A stretch of 64,000 nt of DNA. Source: Streptomyces rubiginosohelvolus. GTDB lineage: Bacteria; Actinomycetota; Actinomycetes; Streptomycetales; Streptomycetaceae. Under the pieces are notes generated by a model. That model searched no databases. It was not told the origin of the DNA and was given only the letters and a program-made list of their open reading frames with translations. The stretch spans positions 372,001 to 436,000 of the forward strand of contig NZ_BMTW01000003.1 in assembly GCF_014649875.1 (NCBI RefSeq), written 5' to 3'. Positions 51,452-62,318 of this stretch are shown piece after piece. Numbering within the stretch: position 1 is the stretch's first letter; every line of letters starts with the position of its first letter. The position numbers and the translations under genes were made by a program.

Positions 51452-52471
51452 CTAACGACGGGGCTGGGCGTCCAGCACCTGCTGGAGCGCCTCGAACTCC
51501 TCGACGCACTTGCCGGAGCCGAGCGCCACCGAGTCCAGCGGGTCCTCGGCGATGTGGATCGGCATGCCCGTCTCGTGGCGCAGCCGTTCGTCGAGACCGC
51601 GCAGCAGCGCGCCGCCGCCGGTGAGGACGATGCCGCGGTCCATGACGTCGCCGGACAGCTCGGGCGGGCACTTGTCGAGCGTCGTCTTCACGGCGTCGAC
51701 GATCGCGTTGACCGGTTCCTCGATGGCCTTGCGGACCTCGGCGGCCGAGATGACGACCGTCTTGGGGAGGCCGGAGACCAGGTCGCGACCGCGGATCTCG
51801 GTGTGCTCGTCCTTGTCCAGGTCGTACGCCGAACCGATGGTGATCTTGATCTGTTCGGCGGTCCGCTCACCGAGGAGGAGCGAGTACTCCTTCTTGATGT
51901 GCTGGATGATCGCGTTGTCCAGTTCGTCACCGGCGGTCCGGATCGACTGGGCAGTGACGATTCCGCCGAGCGAGATCACGGCGACCTCGGTGGTGCCGCC
52001 GCCGATGTCCACGACCATGTTGCCGGTGGCCTCGTGGACCGGCAGCCCGGAGCCGATGGCCGCGGCCATGGGCTCCTCGATGATGTGCACCTGGCGCGCG
52101 CCGGCCTGCGTGGACGCCTCGATGACGGCGCGGCGCTCGACCCCGGTGATACCGGAGGGCACGCAGACGACGACACGGGGACGGGCCAGATAGCGGCGCT
52201 TGTGGATCTTGAGGATGAAGTAGCGGAGCATCCGCTCGGTGATCTCGAAGTCGGCGATCACGCCGTCCTTCAGCGGCCGCACGGCAACGATGTTGCCCGG
52301 CGTGCGGCCGATCATCTTCTTGGCCTCGGAGCCGACCGCAAGAATTCCGCCGGTGTTGGTGTTGATGGCCACGACGGACGGCTCGTTCAGAACGATGCCG
52401 CGCCCCCTGACGTACACCAGCGTGTTGGCAGTCCCGAGGTCGATAGCCATGTCACGGCCGATGAACGACAT
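51452..52471 (-). CDS. mreB: Actin-like protein MreB
   Basis: MreB forms filaments that guide wall synthesis; in Streptomyces it is needed for thick spore walls. The 339-aa protein has the actin-fold phosphate motifs ([26 protein letters not shown]) and adenosine motif ([15 protein letters not shown]). I chose ATG 52471 because AAGGGGAA lies just upstream and it gives the normal start [10 protein letters not shown]; an in-frame ATG at 52492 would add seven residues but lacks a ribosome site. It heads the mre operon, after the ndk terminator. Confidence 0.97.
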   Translation of the reverse strand: MSFIGRDMAIDLGTANTLVYVRGRGIVLNEPSVVAINTNTGGILAVGSEAKKMIGRTPGNIVAVRPLKDGVIADFEITERMLRYFILKIHKRRYLARPRVVVCVPSGITGVERRAVIEASTQAGARQVHIIEEPMAAAIGSGLPVHEATGNMVVDIGGGTTEVAVISLGGIVTAQSIRTAGDELDNAIIQHIKKEYSLLLGERTAEQIKITIGSAYDLDKDEHTEIRGRDLVSGLPKTVVISAAEVRKAIEEPVNAIVDAVKTTLDKCPPELSGDVMDRGIVLTGGGALLRGLDERLRHETGMPIHIAEDPLDSVALGSGKCVEEFEALQQVLDAQPRR

Positions 52472-52699
52472 TGAGTTCCCCTTGTTCCCCATGAGGATGC
52501 GTCGGGCCTTCCCAGGTAGCGAAGATGGCTTGTTCTGGTAGGCGAGGTTGGCGCTGCGGGCGTGGAAGCTTCCATCGTAGTGCCGTATGCACGGACACAG
52601 CGCGAGGGTCCTTCGCCTTTGTGAGCGGAACGGGTGGCCGTTCTACCCAAGGTGACGTTACGTCGGAGGGATGCGTTCCCGCGATCCCAAACCCTATGC

Positions 52700-52733
52700 C
52701 GAGGGGCGACCGAATTACTTCGGTCGCCCCTCG
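52700..52733. terminator. Perfect 15-bp ndk terminator
   Basis: Arms 52700-52714 and 52719-52733 are perfectly complementary with a TTAC loop. It lies 27 bases past the ndk stop and isolates ndk from the mreB promoter region. Confidence 0.88.
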
Positions 52734-52759
52734 CCTACAGCGCTGTTTGGCCGATCGGG

Positions 52760-53173
52760 TCAGGAAAGTCCCGGAAAGAAGAGCTTCAGTTCTCGCTCTG
52801 CGGACTCCTCCGAGTCCGAGGCGTGGATGAGGTTCTCCCGGGTGATCGTGCCGAAGTCACCACGGATGGACCCGGGCGCGGCGGCGATCGGGTCGGTGGG
52901 GCCGGCCAGGGCGCGGACGCCCTCGATGACCCGCTCGCCTTCGGCCACCAGGGCGACGACGGGGCCGGACGCCATGAACTCCATGAGCGGCTCGTAGAAC
53001 GGGCGGCCCTTGTGCTCGCCGTAGTGCTGCTCCAGCGTCTCGTGGTCCAGCGTGCGCAGCTCCAGGGCGGTGATCCGCCAGTTCGCCTTGCGCTCGATGC
53101 GGCCGACGATCTCGCCGATCAGGCCACGGCGGACAGCGTCGGGCTTGAGCAGGACGAGAGTGCGCTGAGTCAT
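52760..53173 (-). CDS. ndk: Nucleoside diphosphate kinase
   Basis: Ndk transfers the gamma phosphate between nucleoside triphosphates and diphosphates. The 137-aa protein starts TQRTLVLLKPDAVRRG and contains the catalytic histidine in NLIHASDSEESAEREL. The length is standard. ATG 53173 has GCAAGGAGCC upstream; the longer in-frame start is spurious. It sits between the DUF4233 gene and mreB. Confidence 0.98.
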   Translation of the reverse strand: MTQRTLVLLKPDAVRRGLIGEIVGRIERKANWRITALELRTLDHETLEQHYGEHKGRPFYEPLMEFMASGPVVALVAEGERVIEGVRALAGPTDPIAAAPGSIRGDFGTITRENLIHASDSEESAERELKLFFPGLS

Positions 53174-53332
53174 GTACGGCTCCTTGCAAGGCCAGGCATA
53201 CGGGTGCGGTGAGGCGAGATTACAGGGGTACGGGAACGGATCCACGCCCGGGTTCACCCTGGGTCACCTTCGGCCCCCGGATCCGCCCGAAAGCGCGGCG
53301 GCGACGGGCGTGTCGGCGGCCGCCGGAGGTGC

Positions 53333-53686
53333 TCAGGCGGTGGCCTCTTCGGCTTCCTGCTGGGCGGCCCAGCGCGCCTTGGCCTCGTCGATCTTGCGGC
53401 CGTAGTGGATCGAGGCCCACCACAGTCCGCCGAAGGCCAGCCCCAGGACGAACATCATCGGGACCACGAACCCGCTGAGGACCAGCGCGACCTGGAGCGC
53501 CCAGCCGAGCTGGATGCCGCCGGGCCGGGTGATCATTCCGCACAGCAGCACGGACAGGGCCATGCCGATGCCGCACACCGTCCAGACCACGCCCATGGAG
53601 GCGTCGTCCAGCTTCATCGCGACGAGACCGGCGAAGCCGATGACGAAGAACTCACCGATCAGCGTCGAGGCGCAGAGCGTCCGCAT
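53333..53686 (-). CDS. DUF4233 small membrane protein
   Basis: The 117-aa protein has four predicted helices (STLIGEFFVIGFAGLVAM, MGVVWTVCGIGMALSVLL, LQVALVLSGFVVPMMFVLGLAF region) and a charged C-terminal tail (KIDEAKARWAAQQEAEEA). DUF4233 proteins sit next to folC throughout actinobacteria; their function is not known. Its ATG is five bases after the folC stop, so they are co-translated. Confidence 0.88.
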   Translation of the reverse strand: MRTLCASTLIGEFFVIGFAGLVAMKLDDASMGVVWTVCGIGMALSVLLCGMITRPGGIQLGWALQVALVLSGFVVPMMFVLGLAFGGLWWASIHYGRKIDEAKARWAAQQEAEEATA

Positions 53687-53691
53687 CCCTC

Positions 53692-55212
53692 TCAGCCCCT
53701 TCCCAGCAGCAGCCGGGCTTCGCCGACCGTGATCACGGACCCGGTCACCAGCACCCCGGCGCCCGCGTACTCGTCCTCCTCCTCGGCCAGCGTGATCGCC
53801 GCCTCCAGGGCGTCGTCGAGGCGCGGCTCGACCTGGACCCGGTCGTCCCCGAAGACCTCGACGGCGATCGCGGCCAGCGCGTCCGCGTCCATCGCGCGCG
53901 GGGTGGAGTTCTGCGTGACGACGATCTCGGCGAAGATCGGCTCGAAGGCCTCCAGGAGCCCCCGGACGTCCTTGTCGTCGCTCGTGCCGACCACGCCGAT
54001 CAGCCGGGAGAAGCTGAACGCCTCGGAGATGCCGTCCGCCGCCGCCTTGGCCCCGGCGGGGTTGTGCGCGGCGTCCAGGACGACGGTCGGGCTGGAGCGC
54101 ACGACCTCCAGGCGGCCCGGGGAAAGCACCGAGGCGAACGCCTTGCGGATGGCGTCGATGTCGAGGGAGCGGGCCTGCTCGGCGCCGATGCCGAAGAACG
54201 CCTCGACGGCGGCGAGGGCGACGGCCGCGTTGTGCGCCTGGTGGGCGCCGTACAGCGGAAGGAAGATCTCTTCATACTCCCCGCCGAGGCCCCGCAGGGT
54301 GACGAGCTGGCCGCCGACCGCGATCTCGCGCGAGGTGACGCCGAACTCCATGCCCTCGCGGGCCACGGTGGCGTCCACCTCGACGGCCTTCTTCAGCATC
54401 ACCTGCGCGGCGTCCACCGGCTGCTGCGCCAGGATGACCGTGGCGCCCTCCTTGATGATCCCGGACTTCTCGCCGGCGATCTCGGCGGGCGTGGTGCCGA
54501 GCCGGTCCGTGTGGTCCAGCGAGATCGGGGTGACGACGGCGACCGTGGAGTCGATGACGTTCGTCGCGTCCCAGGTGCCGCCCATGCCGACCTCGACGAC
54601 CGCGACATCGACGGGGGCGTCGGCGAAGGCGGCGTACGCCATGCCGGTCAGGACCTCGAAGAAGGAGAGCCGGTAGGGCTGCTGGGCGTCGACCATCTCG
54701 ACGTACGGCTTGATGTCCTCGTACGTCTCGATGAACCGCTCGGCCTCGATCGGGGAGCCGTCGAGGCTGATCCGCTCGGTGATCGACTGGACGTGCGGGG
54801 AGGTGTAGCGGCCGGTGCGCAGCTCGAAGGCGTTGAGCAGGGCCTCGATCATGCGGGCCGTGGAGGTCTTGCCGTTGGTGCCCGTGATGTGGATCGAGGG
54901 GTAGGCGCGCTGCGGCTCACCGAGGACGTCCATCAGGGCGGCGATCCGCGTGACGGAGGGCTCCAGCTTGGTCTCGCCCCAGCGTCCGGCGAGCTCCTGC
55001 TCCACCGCGCGCAGCGCCTTGTCGGTCTCGGGGTCGGCCGGGCGGGCGGGGACCGCTTCGCCCTGCGGCTGGCCCGAGTGGGCGCGCAGCGTGCGGCTCC
55101 CGGCCTCGATCACCGCCAGGTCGGGGTCGCGCTGGGTCGCCTCGTCGACGATCTCCTCGAAGGTGTCGTCGGGATCGGACGCGTCGTGCCGGTCTGGGCG
55201 GGGCTCACTCAC
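53692..55212 (-). CDS. folC: Dihydrofolate/folylpolyglutamate synthase
   Basis: FolC adds glutamate to dihydropteroate and to folates. The 506-aa protein has the Mur-ligase-like P-loop SIHITGTNGKTSTARM, RYTSPHVQSITERI, VEVGMGGTWDATNVI and the C-terminal ligase domain with VLDAAHNPAGAKA. About 70 acidic, low-complexity residues precede the catalytic part, which is common in Streptomyces. GTG start at 55212. valS lies 122 bases upstream, with a terminator between. Confidence 0.95.
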   Translation of the reverse strand: MSEPRPDRHDASDPDDTFEEIVDEATQRDPDLAVIEAGSRTLRAHSGQPQGEAVPARPADPETDKALRAVEQELAGRWGETKLEPSVTRIAALMDVLGEPQRAYPSIHITGTNGKTSTARMIEALLNAFELRTGRYTSPHVQSITERISLDGSPIEAERFIETYEDIKPYVEMVDAQQPYRLSFFEVLTGMAYAAFADAPVDVAVVEVGMGGTWDATNVIDSTVAVVTPISLDHTDRLGTTPAEIAGEKSGIIKEGATVILAQQPVDAAQVMLKKAVEVDATVAREGMEFGVTSREIAVGGQLVTLRGLGGEYEEIFLPLYGAHQAHNAAVALAAVEAFFGIGAEQARSLDIDAIRKAFASVLSPGRLEVVRSSPTVVLDAAHNPAGAKAAADGISEAFSFSRLIGVVGTSDDKDVRGLLEAFEPIFAEIVVTQNSTPRAMDADALAAIAVEVFGDDRVQVEPRLDDALEAAITLAEEEDEYAGAGVLVTGSVITVGEARLLLGRG

Positions 55213-55280
55213 GGGCCCAGTCTACGGATGGGCACCGACATCGCGCGCAGCGCCCGGCGAACTGCCGGCGAGCGGTACGG

Positions 55281-55323
55281 CGAAGCCCCCGCGTCCCGGT
55301 CGGTCGGGTGCGCGGGGGCTTCG
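55281..55323. terminator. valS terminator hairpin
   Basis: CGAAGCCCCCGCG (55281-55293) and CGCGGGGGCTTCG (55311-55323) form a perfect 13-bp stem, 12 bases past the valS stop on the minus strand. Confidence 0.85.
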
Positions 55324-55334
55324 CCGTCAGCTGA

Positions 55335-57956
55335 TCAGCTCTGCGGGAGGGCCGCCAGCTGGGCGCCGATGCGCTCGATGTCGGCCTCGGCCTTGGCGAG
55401 CCGGCCGCGGATCTTGTCGACCACGTTGTCCGGGGCCTTGGCCAGGAAGGCCTCGTTGCCGAGCTTGCCGGTGGCCTGGGCCTTCTCCTTCTGCGCGGCC
55501 TCCAGGTCCTTGGTGAGGCGCTTGCGCTCGGCCGCCACGTCGATCGTGCCGGACAGGTCCAGGGCGACGGTGGCCCCGGCGACCGGGAGGGACGCGGTGG
55601 CGTGGAAGCCGTCGCCGGCGGGCTGGAGCCGCAGGAGCTGGCGCATGGCCGCCTCGTGCGGGGCGAGCGCCGTGCCGGTCAGGGTCAGCTCGGCCGGGAC
55701 CTTCTGGCCGGGCTGGAGGCCCTGGTCGTTGCGGAAGCGGCGGACCTCGGTGACGACCTGCTGGACCAGCTCGATCTCCTTCTCGGCCGCGTCGTCGCGG
55801 AAGCCGGAGTCGGCCGGCCACTCGGCGATGACGATCGACTCACGCCCGGTGAGCGCGGTCCACAGCGCCTCCGTGACGAACGGGACGATCGGGTGCAGCA
55901 GCCGCAGCATCACGTCGAGGACCTCGCCGAGGACCCGGCCCGAGACCTCGGCGGGACGGCCGCCCGCGAAGAACGTGGTCTTGGAGAGCTCGACGTACCA
56001 GTCGAAGACTTCGTCCCAGGCGAAGTGGCGCAGCGCCTCGCTGATCTTGGCGAACTGGAAGTCGTCGTAGAACGCGTCGACGTCCGCGACGGTCTTGTTG
56101 AGGCGCGACAGGATCCAGCGGTCGGTGACCGACATCTCCTCGGCCGGGGGCAGCTCGCCCTCGATCGTGGCGCCGTTCATCAGGGCGAAGCGGGTGGCGT
56201 TCCAGATCTTGTTGGAGAACTTCGCCGAGCCCTGGACCCAGTCCTCGCCGATCGGGACGTCGGTGCCCGGGTTGGCGCCGCGCGCGAGGGTGAAGCGCAG
56301 GGCGTCGGAACCGTACTTGTCCATCCAGTCCAGCGGGTTGACGACGTTCCCGAAGGACTTCGACATCTTCTTGCCGTGCTCGTCGCGGACCATGCCGTGC
56401 AGGACGATGGTCCCGAACGGCGGGACGCCGTCGTTGACGTACAGGCCGAACATCATCATCCGGGCGACCCAGAAGAAGAGAATGTCGTAGCCGGTGACCA
56501 GGACGGAGTTCGGGTAGAACTTCGCGAGGCTGTCGGTGCGTTCGGGCCAGCCGAGCGTGGAGAAGGGCCACAGGCCGGAGGAGAACCAGGTGTCCAGGAC
56601 ATCGCTGTCCTGGGTCCAGCCCTCGCCGGTGGGCGCCTCGTCGTCGGGTCCGACGCAGACGACCTCGCCGTTCGGGCCGTACCAGACGGGGATGCGGTGG
56701 CCCCACCAGAGCTGGCGCGAGATCGTCCAGTCGTGGAGGTTGTCGACCCAGTCGAAGTACCGCTTCTCCATCTCCTGCGGGTGGATCTTGACCTTGCCGT
56801 CGCGGACCGCGTCACCGGCGGCCTGGGCGAGCGGGGCGACCTTGACCCACCACTGGAGCGACAGGCGCGGCTCGATGGTGGTCTTGCAGCGCGAGCAGTG
56901 CCCGACGGAGTGGACGTACGGGCGCTTCTCGGCGACGATCCGGCCCTCGGCGCGCAGGGCGGCGACGATCGCGGAGCGGGCCTCCAGGCGGTCCAGGCCC
57001 TCGAAGGGGCCGGGGACGGTGATGACCGCGCGCTCGTCGAGGACGGTGATGAACGGCAGGTCGTGACGGTTGCCGATCTCGAAGTCGTTCGGGTCGTGGG
57101 CGGGGGTCACCTTGACCGCGCCGGTGCCGAACTCCGGGTCGACGTGGTGGTCGGCGACGACGGGGATGGTGCGGTCCGTCAGCGGCAGCTTGATCTGCTT
57201 GCCGATCAGGTGCCGGTAGCGCTCGTCGTCGGGGTGGACGGCGACGGCGGTGTCGCCGAGCATCGTCTCGGCGCGGGTGGTGGCGACGACGATGGTCTCG
57301 TCACCCTCCCCGTACGTCATGGAGACGAGCTCGCCGTCGTCCTCCTGGTACTCGACCTCGATGTCGGAGATCGCGGTGAGACAGCGGGGGCACCAGTTGA
57401 TGATGCGTTCGGCGCGGTAGATCAGCCCGTCGTCGTACATCTGCTTGAAGACGGTCTGGACGGCCTTGGAGAGGCCCTCGTCCATGGTGAAGCGCTCACG
57501 GGACCAGGCGACGCCCTCGCCGAGGCGGCGCATCTGGCCGGAGATCTGGCCGCCGGACTCGTTCTTCCACTGCCAGACGCGCTCGACGAACGCCTCACGG
57601 CCCAGGTCGTGGCGGGACTTGCCCTCCTTGCCGAGCTCGCGCTCGACGACGTTCTGGGTGGCGATGCCGGCGTGGTCCATGCCCGGCTGGTACAGCGCCT
57701 CGAAGCCCTGCATCCGCTTCCGGCGGACGAGGGCGTCGATCAGGGTGTGCTCGAAGGCGTGGCCCAGGTGGAGGGAGCCGGTGACGTTCGGCGGCGGGAT
57801 GACGATGCTGTAGGGCGGCTTGTCGCTGTGCTCGTCGGCTTCGAAGTAACCACGCTCTACCCAGCGCTCGTACAGCTTCCCCTCTACATCGGCCGGCGCG
57901 TACGTGGTCGGCAGTTCGGGGTTGCTGGCTGGCTGCTGCGATGAGTTCTCGGTCAC
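55335..57956 (-). CDS. valS: Valyl-tRNA synthetase
   Basis: ValS charges tRNA-Val. The 873-aa class I synthetase has the HIGH-type motif [13 protein letters not shown] (about residue 65), the editing domain ([16 protein letters not shown]), the KMSKS motif [11 protein letters not shown] (about 540) and a C-terminal coiled coil ([18 protein letters not shown]). GTG 57956 ([10 protein letters not shown]) gives the family N-terminus; an in-frame GTG at 57989 lacks support. No T-box leader was seen in the 137 bases upstream. Confidence 0.96.
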   Translation of the reverse strand: MTENSSQQPASNPELPTTYAPADVEGKLYERWVERGYFEADEHSDKPPYSIVIPPPNVTGSLHLGHAFEHTLIDALVRRKRMQGFEALYQPGMDHAGIATQNVVERELGKEGKSRHDLGREAFVERVWQWKNESGGQISGQMRRLGEGVAWSRERFTMDEGLSKAVQTVFKQMYDDGLIYRAERIINWCPRCLTAISDIEVEYQEDDGELVSMTYGEGDETIVVATTRAETMLGDTAVAVHPDDERYRHLIGKQIKLPLTDRTIPVVADHHVDPEFGTGAVKVTPAHDPNDFEIGNRHDLPFITVLDERAVITVPGPFEGLDRLEARSAIVAALRAEGRIVAEKRPYVHSVGHCSRCKTTIEPRLSLQWWVKVAPLAQAAGDAVRDGKVKIHPQEMEKRYFDWVDNLHDWTISRQLWWGHRIPVWYGPNGEVVCVGPDDEAPTGEGWTQDSDVLDTWFSSGLWPFSTLGWPERTDSLAKFYPNSVLVTGYDILFFWVARMMMFGLYVNDGVPPFGTIVLHGMVRDEHGKKMSKSFGNVVNPLDWMDKYGSDALRFTLARGANPGTDVPIGEDWVQGSAKFSNKIWNATRFALMNGATIEGELPPAEEMSVTDRWILSRLNKTVADVDAFYDDFQFAKISEALRHFAWDEVFDWYVELSKTTFFAGGRPAEVSGRVLGEVLDVMLRLLHPIVPFVTEALWTALTGRESIVIAEWPADSGFRDDAAEKEIELVQQVVTEVRRFRNDQGLQPGQKVPAELTLTGTALAPHEAAMRQLLRLQPAGDGFHATASLPVAGATVALDLSGTIDVAAERKRLTKDLEAAQKEKAQATGKLGNEAFLAKAPDNVVDKIRGRLAKAEADIERIGAQLAALPQS

Positions 57957-58093
57957 GGGAGACAGTTTAGGGCCGTCACAGGTCTGCACTGAAACGGATT
58001 GGTTCAGTAACGGTGTCCGGGCCGATCCCCCGTGTCAGGGCGGCTTCCGTCAGGATGTTCGCAACGCATAAGGATTCTTGAGGGGACACCGCA

Positions 58094-59119
58094 ATGAGCT
58101 ACAACCAGCCGGGCCCGTACGGTGGGCAGCCGCCGCAGGGCCAGCCCGGACCGTACGGACAGCAGCCGGGCCCGTACGGTGCCCCGCCGCCGCAGGGCCA
58201 GCCCGGCTACGGCTACCCGCAGCAGGCCCCGCAGGGCGTCCCCCCGCAGCAGCCGAACCCGTACGGGCAGCCTCCGGCGCCGCAGCAGGGTTACGGCTAC
58301 CCGCAGGCGCAGCAGCCCGGTCCGTACGGGCAGCAGCCGCCCCAGCCGCCGTACGGCGGGCAGCCCATGTACGGCCAGCAGCCGCCGTACGGCGGGCAGC
58401 CCATGTACGGCCAGCAGCCGCCGCAGCCGAAGAAGAAGACCGGGCTGATCATCGGCGTCGCCGTGGTGGCGCTGGCGGTCATCGCGGGCGGGGTGTACTT
58501 CCTCACGGGCGACCGGGCCAGCAACTCGGACGTCTCCGAGGCGACCAAGGGCTACAAGATCACGCCCCCGGACGCGGTCGACGACTACAAGCGGGACACC
58601 TCGAAGCCGGTGCTCAGCGCGCCGCTGACCGGGACGAAGAAGACGGACGTCGAGGCGCTGGGCATCAAGAACCCCAGCGCGGCCAAGGCCGACTACTCGG
58701 TGGGCACCGCGGCCGCCGCCACCAAGGTGCTCAACTTCGAGGGCTTCTGGGGCGAGATCGCCGATCCGGCCAAGGTGGTCAACAACGCTTTCAACGACGT
58801 CGAGAAGGACGCCAAGTCGGGCAGCGGCGAGGTCTCCATCGAACTCGTCGGTTCGGCCGAGACCGCTGAACCCGAGGGGTTCGACGGGGCGGTGATGAAG
58901 TGCCAGGACCTCAAGGTGACCAACAAGAACGGCGACGGCTCGGTCGCCAAGGGGCCCCAGCACTTCATCCTCGCGGTCTGCGTCTGGGCCGACTACAGCA
59001 CGGCCGGCATCACGACCACCGCGGACAAGGCGCTGGCGCTCGCCGGTCAGGGCGTGCCCAAGGACCAGGCCGCGGCCCTCACCGCCAAGCTCTACAACAC
59101 CGCCCGCACCAAGATCTGA
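58094..59119 (+). CDS. Membrane-anchored protein with Pro/Gly/Gln-rich N-terminus
   Basis: The 341-aa protein begins with about 110 residues built of Pro, Gln, Gly and Tyr (repeated GPYG and YGQQPP), then KKKTGLI and one membrane helix (IIGVAVVALAVIAGGVYFL). An extracellular domain of about 200 residues with two cysteines (MKCQDL, LAVCVWAD) follows. Two exact 36-bp tandem copies occur in the repeat region. The domain looks like those of many actinobacterial single-pass proteins of unknown function. ATG 58094 has GAGGGGAC upstream. It stands alone on the plus strand between valS and clpX. Confidence 0.8.
   Translation: MSYNQPGPYGGQPPQGQPGPYGQQPGPYGAPPPQGQPGYGYPQQAPQGVPPQQPNPYGQPPAPQQGYGYPQAQQPGPYGQQPPQPPYGGQPMYGQQPPYGGQPMYGQQPPQPKKKTGLIIGVAVVALAVIAGGVYFLTGDRASNSDVSEATKGYKITPPDAVDDYKRDTSKPVLSAPLTGTKKTDVEALGIKNPSAAKADYSVGTAAAATKVLNFEGFWGEIADPAKVVNNAFNDVEKDAKSGSGEVSIELVGSAETAEPEGFDGAVMKCQDLKVTNKNGDGSVAKGPQHFILAVCVWADYSTAGITTTADKALALAGQGVPKDQAAALTAKLYNTARTKI
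58352..58423 (+). repeat. Exact 36-bp tandem duplication inside the Pro/Gln-rich gene
   Basis: Two identical copies, 58352-58387 and 58388-58423, each encode YGGQPMYGQQPP. Perfect identity, including third positions, suggests a recent in-frame duplication. Confidence 0.85.
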
Positions 59120-59127
59120 CCGCTCGA

Positions 59128-59174
59128 CGCCGAAGGGGCGCCCGCCGGTTCATCCGGTGGGCGCCCCTTCGGCG
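59128..59174. terminator. Bidirectional terminator between the membrane protein gene and clpX
   Basis: The arms CGCCGAAGGGGCGCCC... and its complement (59128 to 59174) form a stem of about 20 bp with a short loop. It lies nine bases past the plus-strand stop and 20 bases from the clpX stop on the minus strand. Confidence 0.88.
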
Positions 59175-59193
59175 TAGGACAAGTCCTCTGCGG

Positions 59194-60492
<1,299 letters not shown>

Positions 60493-60584
60493 GAGGTGCT
60501 TCCCCTTCGCCTGGGACGCCGCCTGGTTCAGCGGCTCCTGGTGCCTCTATCCGACGGTACCTTGCCTGGGCCCCCGTTCGGGCC

Positions 60585-60638
60585 CCCCTTGGCACGGTTC
60601 ACACGGCCGTGGTCGTGCAAACGGAATGTGCCAAGGGG
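60585..60638. terminator. Long-loop hairpin between clpP2 and clpX
   Basis: CCCCTTGGCAC (60585-60595) and GTGCCAAGGGG (60628-60638) form a perfect 11-bp stem; the loop contains CACGGCCGTG. It starts 12 bases past the clpP2 stop and probably terminates the clpP1-clpP2 transcript. Confidence 0.65.
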
Positions 60639-60649
60639 AAAGACCGACG

Positions 60650-61333
60650 TCAGAGCGATGCGCCCGCGGTGGTCTTGCGGGTGGAAACGATCTGGTCGAC
60701 CAGACCGTAGGCCAGGGCGTCCTCGGCCGTGAGGATCTTGTCGCGCTCGATGTCCTCGCTGATCTTCTCCAGCGGGGTCGTCGAGTGCCGGGCCAGCATC
60801 TCCTCCAGCTGCGTCCGCATACGGAGGATCTCGTTGGCCGCGATCTCCAGGTCGGAGAGCTGCTCGCGGCCCGTCTGCGAGGACGGCTGGTGGATGAGGA
60901 CCCGGGCGTGCGGGAGCGCCATGCGCTTGCCCGGGGTGCCGGCGGCGAGCAGCACGGCGGCGGCGGAGGCCGCCTGGCCCATGCAGACCGTCTGGATGTC
61001 CGGCTTCACGAACTGCATCGTGTCGTAGATCGCGGTGAGCGCGGTGAACGAGCCGCCGGGGCTGTTGATGTAGATCGAGATGTCGCGGTCGGGGTCCATC
61101 GACTCCAGGCATAGCAGCTGCGCCATGACGTCGTTGGCCGAGGCGTCGTCGATCTGGACGCCGAGGAAGATCACGCGCTCCTCGAAGAGCTTCGCGTACG
61201 GGTCGTACTCGCGCACACCCTGCGAGGTGCGCTCCACGAAGCGCGGGACGACGTAGCGGTTGTCCACCTGCGGGCCGGTGTAGAGGCCGCTCGCGGAGGC
61301 GCCGGAGAAGTTGTTCATGTGGGTGTTCACCAT
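60650..61333 (-). CDS. clpP2: ATP-dependent Clp protease proteolytic subunit ClpP2
   Basis: ClpP2 is the second barrel subunit. The catalytic triad is visible: serine in [12 protein letters not shown], histidine in [10 protein letters not shown] and aspartate in [13 protein letters not shown]. The product is 227 aa from ATG 61333 ([12 protein letters not shown]) or 222 aa from ATG 61318; the ribosome site does not decide. The start of the mature protein is [12 protein letters not shown]. It follows clpP1 in one operon. Streptomyces ClpP1 and ClpP2 form a mixed barrel. Confidence 0.95.
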   Translation of the reverse strand: MVNTHMNNFSGASASGLYTGPQVDNRYVVPRFVERTSQGVREYDPYAKLFEERVIFLGVQIDDASANDVMAQLLCLESMDPDRDISIYINSPGGSFTALTAIYDTMQFVKPDIQTVCMGQAASAAAVLLAAGTPGKRMALPHARVLIHQPSSQTGREQLSDLEIAANEILRMRTQLEEMLARHSTTPLEKISEDIERDKILTAEDALAYGLVDQIVSTRKTTAGASL

Positions 61334-61415
61334 CCTGGTGGCGTTCTGGGGCTGGAGGTCTCGGCGTACGAGATGAGGGTGCGGGAGTGGTGCCGACGGT
61401 CCGGTGGGGACCGGA

Positions 61416-62033
61416 TCAGGCACCGGTGCCGCCGCCGCCCGGGATGCCCGACGCGAACGTGATGATCTCGTCGATGAGGCCGTAGTCCTTGGCCTCCTCC
61501 GCCGTGTACCAGCGGTCGCGGTCGCCGTCGCGGATGATCGTCTCGACGGTCTGGCCGGAGTGGTGGGCGGTGATCTCCGCCATCCGCGTCTTGGTGCGGA
61601 GCAGGTACTCGGCCTGGATCTTGATGTCCGAGGCCGTGCCACCGATACCGGCCGAACCCTGGTGCATGAGGATGTCGGTGTTCGGGAGCGCGAAGCGCTT
61701 GCCCGAGGCGCCGCCGGTGAGCAGGAACTGGCCCATGGAGGCGGCCATGCCCATGCCGATGGTGACGACGTCGTTGGGGATGTACTGCATGGTGTCGTAG
61801 ACCGCCATGCCGGCCGTCACCGAACCACCGGGGCTGTTGATGTAGAGGTAGATGTCCTTGTCCGGGTCGGCGGCAAGGAGGAGAAGCTGTGCGGTGATCT
61901 TGTTGGCGATGTCATCGTCGACCTGCTGACCGAGGAAGATGATGCGCTCGCCGAGCAGTCGGCTGTAGACCTGGTCACCGAGGCCACCACCGAGGGACGG
62001 CTCTCCGGCGGCGTAGGGCATCAGATTCGTCAC
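61416..62033 (-). CDS. clpP1: ATP-dependent Clp protease proteolytic subunit ClpP1
   Basis: The 205-aa protein has the ClpP triad: serine in [13 protein letters not shown], histidine in [10 protein letters not shown] and aspartate in [13 protein letters not shown]. It heads the clpP1-clpP2 operon. GTG start at 62033. A ClgR-type operator lies about 140 bases upstream, in line with ClgR activation of clpP1 in streptomycetes. Confidence 0.96.
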   Translation of the reverse strand: MTNLMPYAAGEPSLGGGLGDQVYSRLLGERIIFLGQQVDDDIANKITAQLLLLAADPDKDIYLYINSPGGSVTAGMAVYDTMQYIPNDVVTIGMGMAASMGQFLLTGGASGKRFALPNTDILMHQGSAGIGGTASDIKIQAEYLLRTKTRMAEITAHHSGQTVETIIRDGDRDRWYTAEEAKDYGLIDEIITFASGIPGGGGTGA

Positions 62034-62168
62034 GTATCCACCTGCTCGTCTCTGACGGCTCCGGCCGTCTCAGCGTCTTCGTACCGGGCGGGTGGAGCCA
62101 CTGCTCCACCCTTCCTCTTCATGGACCCTAACGCGCAGGTGGGACAACGCCATCCCGCTTCCGCAACT

Positions 62169-62185
62169 GTTCGCTGGGAGCGCAA
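62169..62185. promoter_or_regulatory. ClgR operator upstream of clpP1
   Basis: GTTCGC-TGGGA-GCGCAA matches the ClgR consensus GTTCGC-N5-GCG. It lies 136-152 bases upstream of the clpP1 start, a position suited to an activator. ClgR is known to activate clpP1P2 in Streptomyces and Corynebacterium. Confidence 0.7.
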
Positions 62186-62240
62186 GGTCCGCAGTGGGCA
62201 CAAGGGTTCCGGGGGCGCACGGGGATCCGGCGCGCTACGC

Positions 62241-62279
62241 CGACGGGCCCCGAACACAGGATGCGTTCGGGGCCCGTCG
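62241..62279. terminator. tig terminator hairpin
   Basis: Arms 62241-62255 and 62265-62279 form a perfect 15-bp stem with a 9-base loop, 40 bases past the tig stop on the minus strand. Confidence 0.87.
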
Positions 62280-62318
62280 TGACGGTCAGCGCGAGGCTGT
62301 CGCGGGTCGGAGCGAGGC

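Noticed and set aside
57957..58093. Possible T-box or other aminoacyl-tRNA leader before valS
   Set aside because: The sequence upstream of valS is short and lacks the T-box signature and an antiterminator hairpin.
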